Part shown: piece by piece, positions 32,616-40,310 of the stretch | How the letters are laid out: each line of letters opens with the position of its first letter | Position numbering within the stretch: position 1 is the stretch's first letter | From: Diaminobutyricimonas aerilata | Lineage (GTDB): Bacteria; Actinomycetota; Actinomycetes; Actinomycetales; Microbacteriaceae | NCBI RefSeq assembly: GCF_002797715.1 | Contig: NZ_PGFF01000001.1 | Coordinates: 2,999,304 to 3,063,303, forward strand | Direction: 5' to 3' | DNA: 64,000 bases | The notes under the pieces: model-generated | What the model was told of the DNA's origin: nothing | Databases searched by the model: none | The model's input: only the letters and a program-made list of their open reading frames with translations | Translations under genes and position numbers: made by a program

Positions 32616-32966
32616 TCACGCAGGCGGGTTCGCCGCGAGGTTCGCGAACAGCAGACCGCATCCGAGCAGGGCGAACACGCTCAACAGCAGGGCTCCGAGC
32701 GAGCGCCGGAACCCGGGCAGCCGGCGCACGAGGCAGATGATCGCCAGCACGAGCGCGGCGAGCGCCGCGACGGGGATGAGCACCCACCCGAAGTAGACGA
32801 TGAAGAGGAACGCGCCGCCGAACGGTCCCGCCGCGCCGGGGATGGCGAGCACCGCGAGGGCGAACCACAACGGCAGCACCGCGATCACCGCGAGGATGAG
32901 GGCGAGGGTGCTCAGCAGCAGCGGGCGCTTGGCGCGATCGGGCCGCCCCGCTCGGGCGGTGTTCAC
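32616..32966 (-). CDS. Small integral membrane protein, function unknown
   Basis: This 116-residue protein is almost entirely membrane-embedded. Hydrophobic segments are LLLSTLALILAVIAVLPLWFALAVLAI, GGAFLFIVYFGWVLIPVAALAALVLAIICLV and LGALLLSVFALLGCGLLFANLAA, giving about four helices. I do not recognise a named family. The GTG at 32966 overlaps the stop codon of the upstream gene (GTGA), so the two membrane proteins are made together and may interact. The frame upstream of this GTG is basic and not hydrophobic. Confidence 0.7.
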   Translation of the reverse strand: MNTARAGRPDRAKRPLLLSTLALILAVIAVLPLWFALAVLAIPGAAGPFGGAFLFIVYFGWVLIPVAALAALVLAIICLVRRLPGFRRSLGALLLSVFALLGCGLLFANLAANPPA

Positions 32967-33478
32967 TCGTGCGGTGTCGGCTGGTCGCCGCGACGCCACG
33001 CTGCGGCGTGCAGCACGACGACAGCCACGGCGGTGAGCACTCCGCACGCGACGAGCCACGGCGCGATGTCGGTGAGAAAGCCGCTGAGGACGTAGGTCGC
33101 CGGCTCGACCTCCGTGATCGAGGTGAAGATCGACTGGCCGTACCAGTAGGCGCCGAGGCCGCCCGCGATGAGCACCGCGGCGATGATCCAGAGCGCGATC
33201 ACGAACGGGTTGCCGCGGATCGCCAGCGGCGACGACACGACCGGTGCGGGGACCGCCTCCGCCTGCGGTTCGGCCTCGGCCGCGGACTCCACCGGCGCGG
33301 CGGGTCGCTCCGCCTCGCGCGGCTGGGGCGGGAAGAGCTCGATGTAGTCGGCGGCGTGCGGCGTGCTCTCGGTCTCGGCACGGCGTCGCGCCGGGCGAGC
33401 GCCGGTCGCCGGGGCGCCGCTGTAACCACGCTGGAAGGCGGGGTCGTATCGCGGGTCGAAGCCCTCGGTGTCAGCCAT
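32963..33478 (-). CDS. Membrane protein with long acidic/proline-rich N-terminal region
   Basis: This 171-residue protein has a hydrophilic N-terminal half rich in Pro, Ala and Glu (about residues 1-90) and two membrane helices: NPFVIALWIIAAVLIAGGLGAYWYG and IAPWLVACGVLTAVAVVVLHAAAW. Disordered cytoplasmic tails of this kind are frequent in actinobacterial membrane proteins; no family is recognised. It is the first gene of a two-gene unit with the overlapping membrane gene downstream. It is divergent from a histidine kinase operon. Confidence 0.72.
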   Translation of the reverse strand: MADTEGFDPRYDPAFQRGYSGAPATGARPARRRAETESTPHAADYIELFPPQPREAERPAAPVESAAEAEPQAEAVPAPVVSSPLAIRGNPFVIALWIIAAVLIAGGLGAYWYGQSIFTSITEVEPATYVLSGFLTDIAPWLVACGVLTAVAVVVLHAAAWRRGDQPTPHE

Positions 33479-33607
33479 GCGAGTCAGCCATGCGTGTCAG
33501 CCTTCGTGTGCGCCATCGGTGCGAGCGATCCCTCGCTCTCGGCGTCGAGCCTACCGGCGGCATCCCGGACGTCGCCGGGACTGCGTGCGGCTCCGCCATA
33601 CCCCCGC

Positions 33608-33652
33608 GCGAGGGATGCGCGGGCGGTGGCGAGCGGGCACGCTGGGAGCATG
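33608..33652 (+). promoter_or_regulatory. Shared 45-bp leader block upstream of the histidine kinase
   Basis: GCGAGGGATGCGC lies 42 bases before the ATG and ACGCTGGGAGCATG spans the start. The same two blocks at identical spacing precede the membrane-protein gene at 35630. CACGCT (33638) is a possible leaderless -10. Confidence 0.55.
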
Positions 33653-34876
33653 CGTGGGTGGCCGAACGGGAGGGCGGGCGTCGGCGTCATCGTGCGTCGC
33701 GCGCTGTTCCTGCTGCTCGGCGGGCTCGCTGCCGTGCCGTACGCCGTGCTCGTGCTGTGGGCCGTGTCCGTCTGGGTCTCCCCGGCCGCACGCACGGGCA
33801 GGGATGCGGTCGTGGTCATCACGGTGGTGGCCCTCGCCCTGTTATGCCTGCCCGCCTTCCTGCAGGTCACCCGCGACCTCGAGCGCACCGCCGCGCGGGC
33901 ACTCCTCGACGTCACCCTCCCCGATCTGCGCGGAGCCGCCGACGTGCTGCGCGGTGCCGTGTTCTTCGCCGGCCACGTGCTCACCGGAGGGCTCACCGTC
34001 GCGACGGTCGCCTTCGTTCTGCCGGTGCTCGTGACCGCGATCGTGGACGCGGTGAGCGGCGGCGGTGCGGTCGCCGCATTCGCCTCCGCACTCTTCCCCG
34101 GCTTCGACACCGCGGCCGCAACCGGCGCCGTCGTGATCGTGAGCGGACTCGTCGTCGCCGGGAGCATCGCGGGCGGGCTGCTCGCGCCGTGGTGTGCGGA
34201 CGTGCTCCTCGGCCCGACGCCGGAGGAACGCGCTCGCCAGGCCGCGGAACGCGAGGCGGTCCTCGCCCGCCGCACCGACCTCGCACGGGAGCTCCACGAC
34301 ACCATCGGGCACGCGCTGACCGTCACCTCGCTGCAGGCCACGGCGGCCGCCCGCATACTCGACACCGATCCGGAGGCCGCTCGAGCGGCACTCGGCGAGA
34401 TCGAGCGGATCGGCCGCCGTGCCGCGGGTGACCTCGACTACGCCCTCGGAGTGCTCCGTTCGGGTGAGCAGGCGGCCGCACGTGCTCCCGCGCCGACGCT
34501 CGCGGCGCTCGGCGACCTCACCGGCGACGCGCGCGCCGCCGGTCTCGACCTCGACCTCGTCGTCTCGGGAGACCTCGCCGAGCTGCCCGACAGCCTCTCG
34601 CGCGAGCTGTACCGCGTCGCCCAGGAGGGACTCACCAACGCTCTGCGCCACGGGTCGGGGCGCACCGCGCGCCTCGAGGTGCGCGTCGACGCGCACGCGC
34701 GGCTGGAGCTGTCCAACCCCGTCGCCCCGGAGGCACCGCCGCCGCGCGCGGGCCGCGGACTCACGGGCATCCGGGAACGCCTCGCGGTGCTGCAGGGCGA
34801 GGTGCGCATCGAATCGGGCGACGGCCTATGGCGGCTGGTCGCGACCGCTCCCCTGCGCACGGGGAGCCGCCGATGA
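33650..34876 (+). CDS. NarL/LytS-type sensor histidine kinase
   Basis: This 408-residue membrane kinase has an N-terminal half with about four to five helices, for example VRRALFLLLGGLAAVPYAVLVLWAV, VVVITVVALALLCLPAFL and VATVAFVLPVLVTAIV. The HisKA_3 box DLARELHDTIGHALTVTSLQ places the phosphorylated His at residue 216. The ATP-binding domain has QEGLTNALRHGSG and GRGLTGIRERLAVL. It overlaps the response-regulator gene by four bases (ATGA). It probably senses a membrane or envelope signal, as no extracellular domain of any size is present. The ATG at 33650 fits the leaderless promoter. Confidence 0.92.
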   Translation: MRGWPNGRAGVGVIVRRALFLLLGGLAAVPYAVLVLWAVSVWVSPAARTGRDAVVVITVVALALLCLPAFLQVTRDLERTAARALLDVTLPDLRGAADVLRGAVFFAGHVLTGGLTVATVAFVLPVLVTAIVDAVSGGGAVAAFASALFPGFDTAAATGAVVIVSGLVVAGSIAGGLLAPWCADVLLGPTPEERARQAAEREAVLARRTDLARELHDTIGHALTVTSLQATAAARILDTDPEAARAALGEIERIGRRAAGDLDYALGVLRSGEQAAARAPAPTLAALGDLTGDARAAGLDLDLVVSGDLAELPDSLSRELYRVAQEGLTNALRHGSGRTARLEVRVDAHARLELSNPVAPEAPPPRAGRGLTGIRERLAVLQGEVRIESGDGLWRLVATAPLRTGSRR

Positions 34877-35535
34877 GCGGCGCCGTCATCCGCCTCGCGA
34901 TCGTCGACGACGAGGCGCTCGTGCGCGGCGGCCTGCGCGCGATCCTCGCCGTTGAGCCCGACCTCGAGATCGTCGGGGAGGCGGCGGACGGCGACGAGGT
35001 GCCCGCCCTCGTCGCTTCGACGCGTCCCGACGTGGTGCTGATGGACGTGCGGATGCCCCGCATCGACGGCCTTCGGGCGACCGAGACGCTGCTCCGCGCC
35101 GGAGCGGACGCTCCCCGCGTGCTCGTGCTCACCACGTTCGAGAGCGACGACTACGTGTACGAGGCCCTCCGGATCGGCGCCTCGGGTTTCGTGCTCAAAC
35201 GCGCGCAGCCCGAGGAGCTCGCTCGCGCCATCCGCGTGGTGGCGCACGACGACGTGCTGCTGTATCCCGTCGCGGTGCGCCGTCTCGCGGCGCTGCGCGG
35301 ACCCGCTCCCGCCGCGGAGCGGCTCTCCGCCCGGCTGAGCGGCCGGGAGCAGGAGGTGCTGCGGCTCGTCGCTCAGGGGTTGAGCAATGCCGAGATCGCG
35401 GCCCGGTTGTTCCTGGCCCTCGAGACGGTGAAGTCGCACGTCGCGGCGATCCTCGTGAAGCTCGGCGTGCGCGACCGCACCCAGGCCGTCGTCGCCGCCT
35501 ACGAGAGCGGCTTCATCCGTCCGGGCGCCGAGTAG
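34873..35535 (+). CDS. LuxR/NarL-type response regulator
   Basis: This 220-residue response regulator has a receiver domain containing acidic pocket IVDDE, phosphoacceptor Asp58 in VVLMDVRMPRIDG, and the Lys in FVLKRAQ. The C-terminal LuxR helix-turn-helix reads LSGREQEVLRLVAQGLSNAE and continues IAARLFLALETVKSHVAAIL. It is coupled to the kinase gene, so the two are a cognate pair. The neighbouring membrane-protein gene downstream carries the same leader block as the kinase and is a plausible target. Confidence 0.95.
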   Translation: MSGAVIRLAIVDDEALVRGGLRAILAVEPDLEIVGEAADGDEVPALVASTRPDVVLMDVRMPRIDGLRATETLLRAGADAPRVLVLTTFESDDYVYEALRIGASGFVLKRAQPEELARAIRVVAHDDVLLYPVAVRRLAALRGPAPAAERLSARLSGREQEVLRLVAQGLSNAEIAARLFLALETVKSHVAAILVKLGVRDRTQAVVAAYESGFIRPGAE

Positions 35536-35587
35536 CACCCGACGGAGGGGTCGGCGTTTCCCCCGGGGGAGGTGTCCTCCGGCTCGT

Positions 35588-35632
35588 GCGAGGGATCCGC
35601 CGCTTCAGCCCGCCGCGGACGCTGGGAGCATG
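35588..35632 (+). promoter_or_regulatory. Shared 45-bp leader block upstream of a membrane-protein gene
   Basis: This matches the block at 33608-33652 in 32 of 45 positions. Identity is concentrated in GCGAGGGAT at the left and ACGCTGGGAGCATG at the right. Confidence 0.55.
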
Positions 35633-36655
35633 ACCAGTTCACCTCCCGTTCCCACCGCATCCGTCGCCACATCCCGACGTGCGACCGGCACGTCGCGATC
35701 CTCCATTCCCGCGGCCGCCGCCCTGCTCGCGTCGCTCCTCGGCCTCGCGGCGGCGGCGCTCTGGCTGCTCGAGCTGTTGCCCTACCCCTTCGCGTCCGAG
35801 CCGGGCACGCTCAAGCTCGCCGTCGCCGAGTTCCTTCCGCGCGGCGTCATGATCGCCGGCGTCGCGCTGCTCGGAGCGGTCGGCGCCGCCATCGCACTGC
35901 GGATGCTGCGGGCGTCGCACCGCACGGGTGTCGCACCGACGGTGATGGCGGGAGCCGTGCTCGCGGTGACCGTGCTCGTCGTCGCCGACGCCCGGCTCAT
36001 GGCGTTCCTCGGCTACGCGTTGAGCCTGCGCATGCCCCCGCTCGACGACCAGATCGCCACCCAGGCGGCGTTCGTCGTCGGTGGACTGTTGTGGCTCGGG
36101 GCGGCCGTCTCCGGGGCGCGACGCGGTCGCCGGCGGGTGCACACCGACGGCCGACCCGCGTCCCGCACGGCACGCGCGGCTGCGATCGTGGCGCTGCTCG
36201 TGCCCCTGGTCTACGCGAGCACCCGCTTCGCGTGGGCCGCGGGCATCCCCCTCGGCATCAGCGACGACATGATGCGGCAGGGGCAGCAGTCGGGCCTGTG
36301 GTTGATCGGCCTCGGGCTCGCGCTCGTCGCGACCGTGGGCGGATTGCTCGCGTTGGGTCTCGTGCAGCGCTGGGGCGAACGCTTCCCCCGATGGGTCCCC
36401 GTGCTCGGTGAGCGTCGAGTCCCCGTGCTGCTGGCGGTCATCCCCGCCTCTGTCGCCGCGGCATCGATCACCGCATCCGGCATCGGGTTCGTGCGCGTCA
36501 TCGTCTCCGGCGAGATGCCCCTCACGGGCAACTGGACGACGATCGGCCCCGAGCTGCTCTGGCCGCTGTGGGGCGTCGCGCTCGCCGTCGCGACCGTCGC
36601 CTACGCCCGACGCCGCGTCGCGTGGGCTCCTCGGGCGGAGCTCACGGCGTGGTGA
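35630..36655 (+). CDS. Polytopic membrane protein linked to a two-component system
   Basis: This 341-residue protein has about eight hydrophobic segments, among them AAALLASLLGLAAAALWLLELL, GVMIAGVALLGAVGAAIAL, VMAGAVLAVTVLVVADA, AAAIVALLVPLVYASTRFA and LLWPLWGVALAVATVAYA. A basic hydrophilic loop sits at the middle. No transporter or enzyme motif is recognised, so it is left unnamed. It lies downstream of a kinase/regulator pair and shares a leader block with it, suggesting it is a target of that system. Confidence 0.8.
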   Translation: MTSSPPVPTASVATSRRATGTSRSSIPAAAALLASLLGLAAAALWLLELLPYPFASEPGTLKLAVAEFLPRGVMIAGVALLGAVGAAIALRMLRASHRTGVAPTVMAGAVLAVTVLVVADARLMAFLGYALSLRMPPLDDQIATQAAFVVGGLLWLGAAVSGARRGRRRVHTDGRPASRTARAAAIVALLVPLVYASTRFAWAAGIPLGISDDMMRQGQQSGLWLIGLGLALVATVGGLLALGLVQRWGERFPRWVPVLGERRVPVLLAVIPASVAAASITASGIGFVRVIVSGEMPLTGNWTTIGPELLWPLWGVALAVATVAYARRRVAWAPRAELTAW

Positions 36656-36656
36656 C

Positions 36657-36974
36657 TCAGTCGGGTTGCTCGGAGAGCCGCCACACCCGCGGCATGACGA
36701 GCGACCCGTCGAACTCCTCGAAGTGATCGACGAACCGGCCGATGTGCGCCTGCCAGCGCTCGTTGGCCGGGTCGTCGTCGAGGGCCGTCATGGCGGCGGC
36801 GAAGTCGTCGCATTCGACGAGGTGGAAGAGGTCGCGGCCGCTGCGCCAGATCGTCCAGTCGCGGATGCCGAGCCGGGCGAAGCTCGCGGCGAGGTCGGCG
36901 GGGATGCGCTCGTGCTCGACCTCGTACTCCGCTTCAAGCCCCTCCCGCAGAACGGAATGCAGTGCGACGCGCAT
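36657..36974 (-). CDS. L-rhamnose/L-fucose mutarotase (RhaM family)
   Basis: This 105-residue protein is of the RhaM/COG3254 family that interconverts anomers of 6-deoxy sugars. The conserved shape is visible: MRVALHSVLREGLEAEYEVEH at the N-terminus, the segment GIRDWTIWRSGRDLFHLVEC, and ERWQAHIGRF near the end. Family members occur in both L-rhamnose and L-fucose pathways. Here all neighbours are L-fucose genes, so an L-fucose mutarotase is the likely role. It is divergent from the diketo-acid hydrolase gene, with a regulator site between them. GGGAGAGG precedes the ATG. Confidence 0.88.
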   Translation of the reverse strand: MRVALHSVLREGLEAEYEVEHERIPADLAASFARLGIRDWTIWRSGRDLFHLVECDDFAAAMTALDDDPANERWQAHIGRFVDHFEEFDGSLVMPRVWRLSEQPD

Positions 36975-36991
36975 CGGCCTCTCCCTCGTAT

Positions 36992-37001
36992 GCCTATAGG
37001 A
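36992..37001. promoter_or_regulatory. Fucose operator, site 1
   Basis: GCCTATAGGA matches the TCCTATAGGA palindrome in nine of ten positions. It lies in the divergent gap between the mutarotase gene and the hydrolase gene, just upstream of a -10 box. Confidence 0.7.
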
Positions 37002-37009
37002 AATAGTAA

Positions 37010-37015
37010 TAGGCT
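37010..37015 (+). promoter_or_regulatory. -10 box of the hydrolase/SDR operon
   Basis: TAGGCT would start transcription near 37022 and leave a short leader with GAAAGGA before ATG 37043. The operator lies in the -35/-10 spacer. Confidence 0.5.
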
Positions 37016-37042
37016 GGCAGAGACGAGCGAAAGGACCCTCGG

Positions 37043-37915
37043 ATGCGACTGCAGCGTCTCGGCGACCCCGGCCACGAGATCCCCGTGGCGGTCGACGACC
37101 ACGGAACCTGGGACCTGCGCGGCCTCACCGACGACATCGACGGTGCGTTCCTGGCCGACGACGGCATCCGGCGGGTGCGCGAAGCACTCCAGGCGGAGAG
37201 CCTGCCCGCGCTCGAGGACCCGGCCGACGGCAGTGCGCTCCGCGTAGGAGCGCCCATCGCCCGCCCGTCCGCCGTCATCTGCATCGGCATGAACTACGCC
37301 GCCCACGCCCGTGAATCCGGGGCGGAGCCGCCGACCGACATCGTGGTCTTCCACAAGCACCCGAACACCGTCGTCGGACCGTTCGACGACATCCTGCTGC
37401 CGCCCGGATCGACTACGACGGATTGGGAGGTCGAGCTCGGCGTCGTCATCGGACGGCGCGCCCGCTACCTGCCGTCGCGCGAGGCCGCGCTCGAGTGCAT
37501 CGCCGGCTTCGTGCTCACCGACGACGTGTCCGAGCGGGAGCACCAGATCCAGCGATCCGGCGGGCAGTGGAGCAAGGGCAAGAGCTTCGAGACCTTCAAC
37601 CCGGTCGGCCCGTGGTTCGTGCCGCGAGATGAGCTCGGTGACGGCTCGGGGCTGCGCCTCACCTCGCGCGTCAACGGCGAGACCCGGCAGAACTCGAACA
37701 CCGACGACCTCATCTTCGACGTCGCCGAGATCGTGCACCGGTTGAGCCGGTTCACGGTGCTCGAGCCGGGCGACCTCATCAACACGGGCACGCCGGAAGG
37801 CGTGGGCCTGTCCGGCCGCTTCCCGTACCTGGCGGCCGGGGACGTGGTCGAGGTCGAGATCGCCGGGCTCGGCAGCCAGCGCTCCACGGTGCGCGCGGCG
37901 GAGGTGGCGTCGTGA
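37043..37915 (+). CDS. FAH-family 2,4-diketo-3-deoxy-L-fuconate hydrolase
   Basis: This 290-residue protein is of the fumarylacetoacetate hydrolase family. The metal site is visible in DWEVELGVVIG, and the family core GFVLTDDVSEREHQ and SKGKSFETFNPVGPW are present. In characterised L-fucose oxidative pathways this family splits 2,4-diketo-3-deoxy-L-fuconate into pyruvate and L-lactate. It is coupled by GTGA overlap with a short-chain dehydrogenase that would supply that substrate. Control is by the operator and -10 box just upstream. The substrate assignment rests on pathway context. Confidence 0.9.
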   Translation: MRLQRLGDPGHEIPVAVDDHGTWDLRGLTDDIDGAFLADDGIRRVREALQAESLPALEDPADGSALRVGAPIARPSAVICIGMNYAAHARESGAEPPTDIVVFHKHPNTVVGPFDDILLPPGSTTTDWEVELGVVIGRRARYLPSREAALECIAGFVLTDDVSEREHQIQRSGGQWSKGKSFETFNPVGPWFVPRDELGDGSGLRLTSRVNGETRQNSNTDDLIFDVAEIVHRLSRFTVLEPGDLINTGTPEGVGLSGRFPYLAAGDVVEVEIAGLGSQRSTVRAAEVAS

Positions 37916-38658
37916 GCGACTTCGAGGGACTCGTCGCGGCCGTGACGGGCGGGGCGTCCGGGCTCGGCAAGGCGGTGGCCGAGGAACTGCAGCGCCGCGG
38001 CGCCCGCGTGTACTGTCTCGACCTCGCGCCTGACGGCGTGGACGCGCCACTCACGGGCATCCGCTGCGACATCTCGGACGATGCGAGCGTGCGCGACGCG
38101 ATCGGCGCGGTCGTCGCGGATGCGGGCCGCCTCGACGTCGTCGTCGCGAACGCCGGCATCGGCGCGCAGGGCGACATCGAGTCGAACGACGACGACGAGT
38201 GGCTACGCGTGCTCAACGTCAACGTCGTCGGGTCGGCGCGCACGGTGCGGCACGCCATGCCGCATCTGCGCGAGTCCCCGTCCGCCGCGGTCGTGTTCAC
38301 GAGCTCGGTCGCCGCGTCGATCGGACTGCCGCAGCGCGTGCTGTACTCGGCGTCGAAGGGCGCGATCTCGGCGATGACGCTCGCGATCGCGACGGACTGC
38401 CTGCCGCTCGGCATCCGCGTGAACGCCGTCGCGCCCGGCACCGCCGACACCCCGTGGGTGGGCCGGTTGCTCGACAGCGCGGCGGATCCGGATGCCGAAC
38501 GTGCCGCCCTCGAGGCGCGTCAGCCGAGCGGACGCCTCGTCGCCCCGGCGGAGGTCGCCGACGCGGTCGCGTACCTCGCCTCGCCGCGCTCCGGCAGCAC
38601 CAACGGCGTCATCCTGGCCGTGGACGGCGGCATGGAGTCGCTGCGCCCACGACGCTGA
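37912..38658 (+). CDS. Short-chain dehydrogenase, probable 2-keto-3-deoxy-L-fuconate dehydrogenase
   Basis: This 248-residue classical SDR has TGGASGLG at residues 12-19 for cofactor binding, NAG at 80-82, and the catalytic set Ser132, Tyr145 and Lys149 (YSASK). The C-terminus VILAVDGGM is typical. It overlaps the diketo-acid hydrolase gene by four bases. In the oxidative L-fucose route an SDR oxidises 2-keto-3-deoxy-L-fuconate to the 2,4-diketo acid, which fits this pairing. A role as L-fucose dehydrogenase is the alternative, but an aldo-keto reductase suited to that step is present. Confidence 0.9.
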   Translation: MSDFEGLVAAVTGGASGLGKAVAEELQRRGARVYCLDLAPDGVDAPLTGIRCDISDDASVRDAIGAVVADAGRLDVVVANAGIGAQGDIESNDDDEWLRVLNVNVVGSARTVRHAMPHLRESPSAAVVFTSSVAASIGLPQRVLYSASKGAISAMTLAIATDCLPLGIRVNAVAPGTADTPWVGRLLDSAADPDAERAALEARQPSGRLVAPAEVADAVAYLASPRSGSTNGVILAVDGGMESLRPRR

Positions 38659-38690
38659 ATCCGCTGCCGGACGGTGCTCGCTGAGCGGCG

Positions 38691-38823
38691 GCGCTCGCTG
38701 AGCCCGTCGAAGCGGGCCGCACGGCGATTCCCTTCGACAAGCTCAGGGAACGGCACGCGAGGTCGTTCGCTGAGCCTGTCGAAGCGGGTCGTACGACGGT
38801 TCCCTTCGACAGGCTCAGGGAAC
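38691..38823. repeat. REP-like cluster
   Basis: Alternating inverted units (CTGAGCCCGTCGAAGCGGG, CCTTCGACAAGCTCAGGGAA, then another inverted and another direct unit) lie between the convergent SDR and fuconate dehydratase genes. Confidence 0.85.
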
Positions 38824-38835
38824 GCGCGCCTCGAG

Positions 38836-38903
38836 CGTGCCCGTTGGCGACACCATTCGCCCCGTGAAGGGCGTCTTCCGTCGCGAACGGGCACGTTCGG
38901 CGG
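38836..38903. repeat. 68-bp palindromic element, copy 3
   Basis: The 16-base arms CGTGCCCGTTGGCGAC and GTCGCGAACGGGCACG differ at one position. The element ends TTCGGCGG and abuts a REP-like unit without a gap. Confidence 0.75.
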
Positions 38904-38929
38904 TTCCCTTCGACAGGCTCAGGGAACGG
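38904..38929. repeat. REP-like unit (single)
   Basis: A single TTCCCTTCGACAGGCTCAGG unit abuts the 68-bp element and precedes the fuconate dehydratase 3' end. Confidence 0.8.
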
Positions 38930-38947
38930 CGGGCGCACGAGCGCGCG

Positions 38948-40231
38948 TCAGGCGGGGGCGAAGAGGTGCGCGGCGATGCTCGCGGGCAGCATCTCCATCC
39001 CGGCGCCGGGCGTGAGCGGAGCGCGGTAGGCGCCGCCCGTCACCTCGACGGGCGCGGTGAAGTGCTCGTGCAGGTGCTTCGTGTACTCGATCACCCGGCC
39101 CTCACGCGTGCCCGAGACGGCGACGAAGTCGAACATCGACAAGTGCTGCACCGCCTCGCAGAGGCCCACGCCTCCCGCGTGCGGACACACCGGCACCCCG
39201 AACTTGGCGGCGAGCAGCAGGATGGCGACGTTCTCGTTCACGCCGGCGACACGGGTCGCGTCGATCTGCACGATGTCCGTCGCCTCCGCCTGCAGCAGCT
39301 GCTTGAACAGCACCCGGTTCATGCCGTGCTCGCCCGTGGCGACGCGGATCGGATGCACACCGCGGGCGATCGCCGCATGGGCGAGCACGTCGTCGGGGCT
39401 GGTCGGCTCCTCGATCCAGGCCAGATCGAACTCGGCGAGCGCGTTCACCCACTCGATAGCCTGATCGCGATCCCACCGCTGGTTCGCATCGATGGCGATG
39501 CGGATGTCCGGACCGACCACATCGCGCGCGATACGCAAGCGGCGGATGTCGTCGTCGAGGTCGTCGCCCACCTTCAGCTTGATCTGCCGGAAGCCGTCGT
39601 CGACCGCTTCCCGCGCGAGCCGGGCGAGCTTCTCGTCCGAGTAGCCGAGCCAGCCCGGGGTCGTCGTGTAGCCGGGGTAGCCCTCGGCGAGCAGCGCGGT
39701 CTCGCGGTCCGCGCGACCCGGCTCGGCACGGCGCAGGATGTCGAGCGCCTCCTCCGGCGTCAACGCATCCGTCAAGTAGCGGAAGTCGACGAGGTCGACG
39801 AGCTGCTCGGGCGTCATCCGCGCGAGCAGCTGCCAGAGCGGCAGGCCGGCGCGCTTCGCCGCGAGATCCCAGAACGCGTTGACGACCGCACCGATCGCCA
39901 TGTGCATCGCACCCTTCTCGGGCCCGAGCCACCGCAGCTGCGAGTCGTGCACGAGACGGCGCCAGAAGCCGCCGAGGTCAGCGAGGATCGCGTCGACGTC
40001 GGCACCGACCACGATGTGGCCGAGGGCGTCGATCGCGGCGACCTGCACGTCGTTGCCGCGCCCGATGGTGAAGACGAACGCATGTCCTTCGAGCCCGTCG
40101 AGGGCGTCGGTGGTCACCTTCAGGTACGCCGCCGAGTAGTCGGGGTCGGGATTCATGGCGTCAGACCCGTCGAGCATGAGCGAGGTGGGGAATCGCACGT
40201 CGAAGGTCTCGAATCCGGTGACGATACTCAC
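38948..40231 (-). CDS. L-fuconate dehydratase (enolase superfamily)
   Basis: This 427-residue enzyme converts L-fuconate to 2-keto-3-deoxy-L-fuconate. Counting from GTG 40231, the acid/base and metal residues fall at Lys218, Lys220 (KLKVG), Asp248 (IDANQRW), Glu274 (WIEEP), Glu301 (TGEH) and His351 (CPHAGG). As far as I recall, these numbers coincide with those reported for the Xanthomonas enzyme, which supports this start. The longer frame to ATG 40264 would begin at or upstream of the predicted transcription start. GAGGAG precedes the GTG. It is divergent from the GH29 gene with an operator between. Confidence 0.93.
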   Translation of the reverse strand: MSIVTGFETFDVRFPTSLMLDGSDAMNPDPDYSAAYLKVTTDALDGLEGHAFVFTIGRGNDVQVAAIDALGHIVVGADVDAILADLGGFWRRLVHDSQLRWLGPEKGAMHMAIGAVVNAFWDLAAKRAGLPLWQLLARMTPEQLVDLVDFRYLTDALTPEEALDILRRAEPGRADRETALLAEGYPGYTTTPGWLGYSDEKLARLAREAVDDGFRQIKLKVGDDLDDDIRRLRIARDVVGPDIRIAIDANQRWDRDQAIEWVNALAEFDLAWIEEPTSPDDVLAHAAIARGVHPIRVATGEHGMNRVLFKQLLQAEATDIVQIDATRVAGVNENVAILLLAAKFGVPVCPHAGGVGLCEAVQHLSMFDFVAVSGTREGRVIEYTKHLHEHFTAPVEVTGGAYRAPLTPGAGMEMLPASIAAHLFAPA

Positions 40232-40268
40232 GGCGCGCTCCTCTGCGGTCGGTGGCTTGTTCATCGTA

Positions 40269-40296
40269 ACCCTATGTCCTATAGGATTTGATGCAA
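40269..40296 (-). promoter_or_regulatory. Promoter of the fuconate dehydratase gene
   Basis: On the minus strand TTGCAT (40296-40291) and TAGGGT (40274-40269) are 16 bases apart. The TCCTATAGGA operator fills the spacer, so a bound regulator would block RNA polymerase. Confidence 0.55.
40277..40286. promoter_or_regulatory. Fucose operator, site 2
   Basis: This is the perfect palindrome TCCTATAGGA in the divergent gap between the fuconate dehydratase and GH29 fucosidase genes. Confidence 0.75.
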
Positions 40297-40310
40297 CGAG
40301 AGGATGTCCC

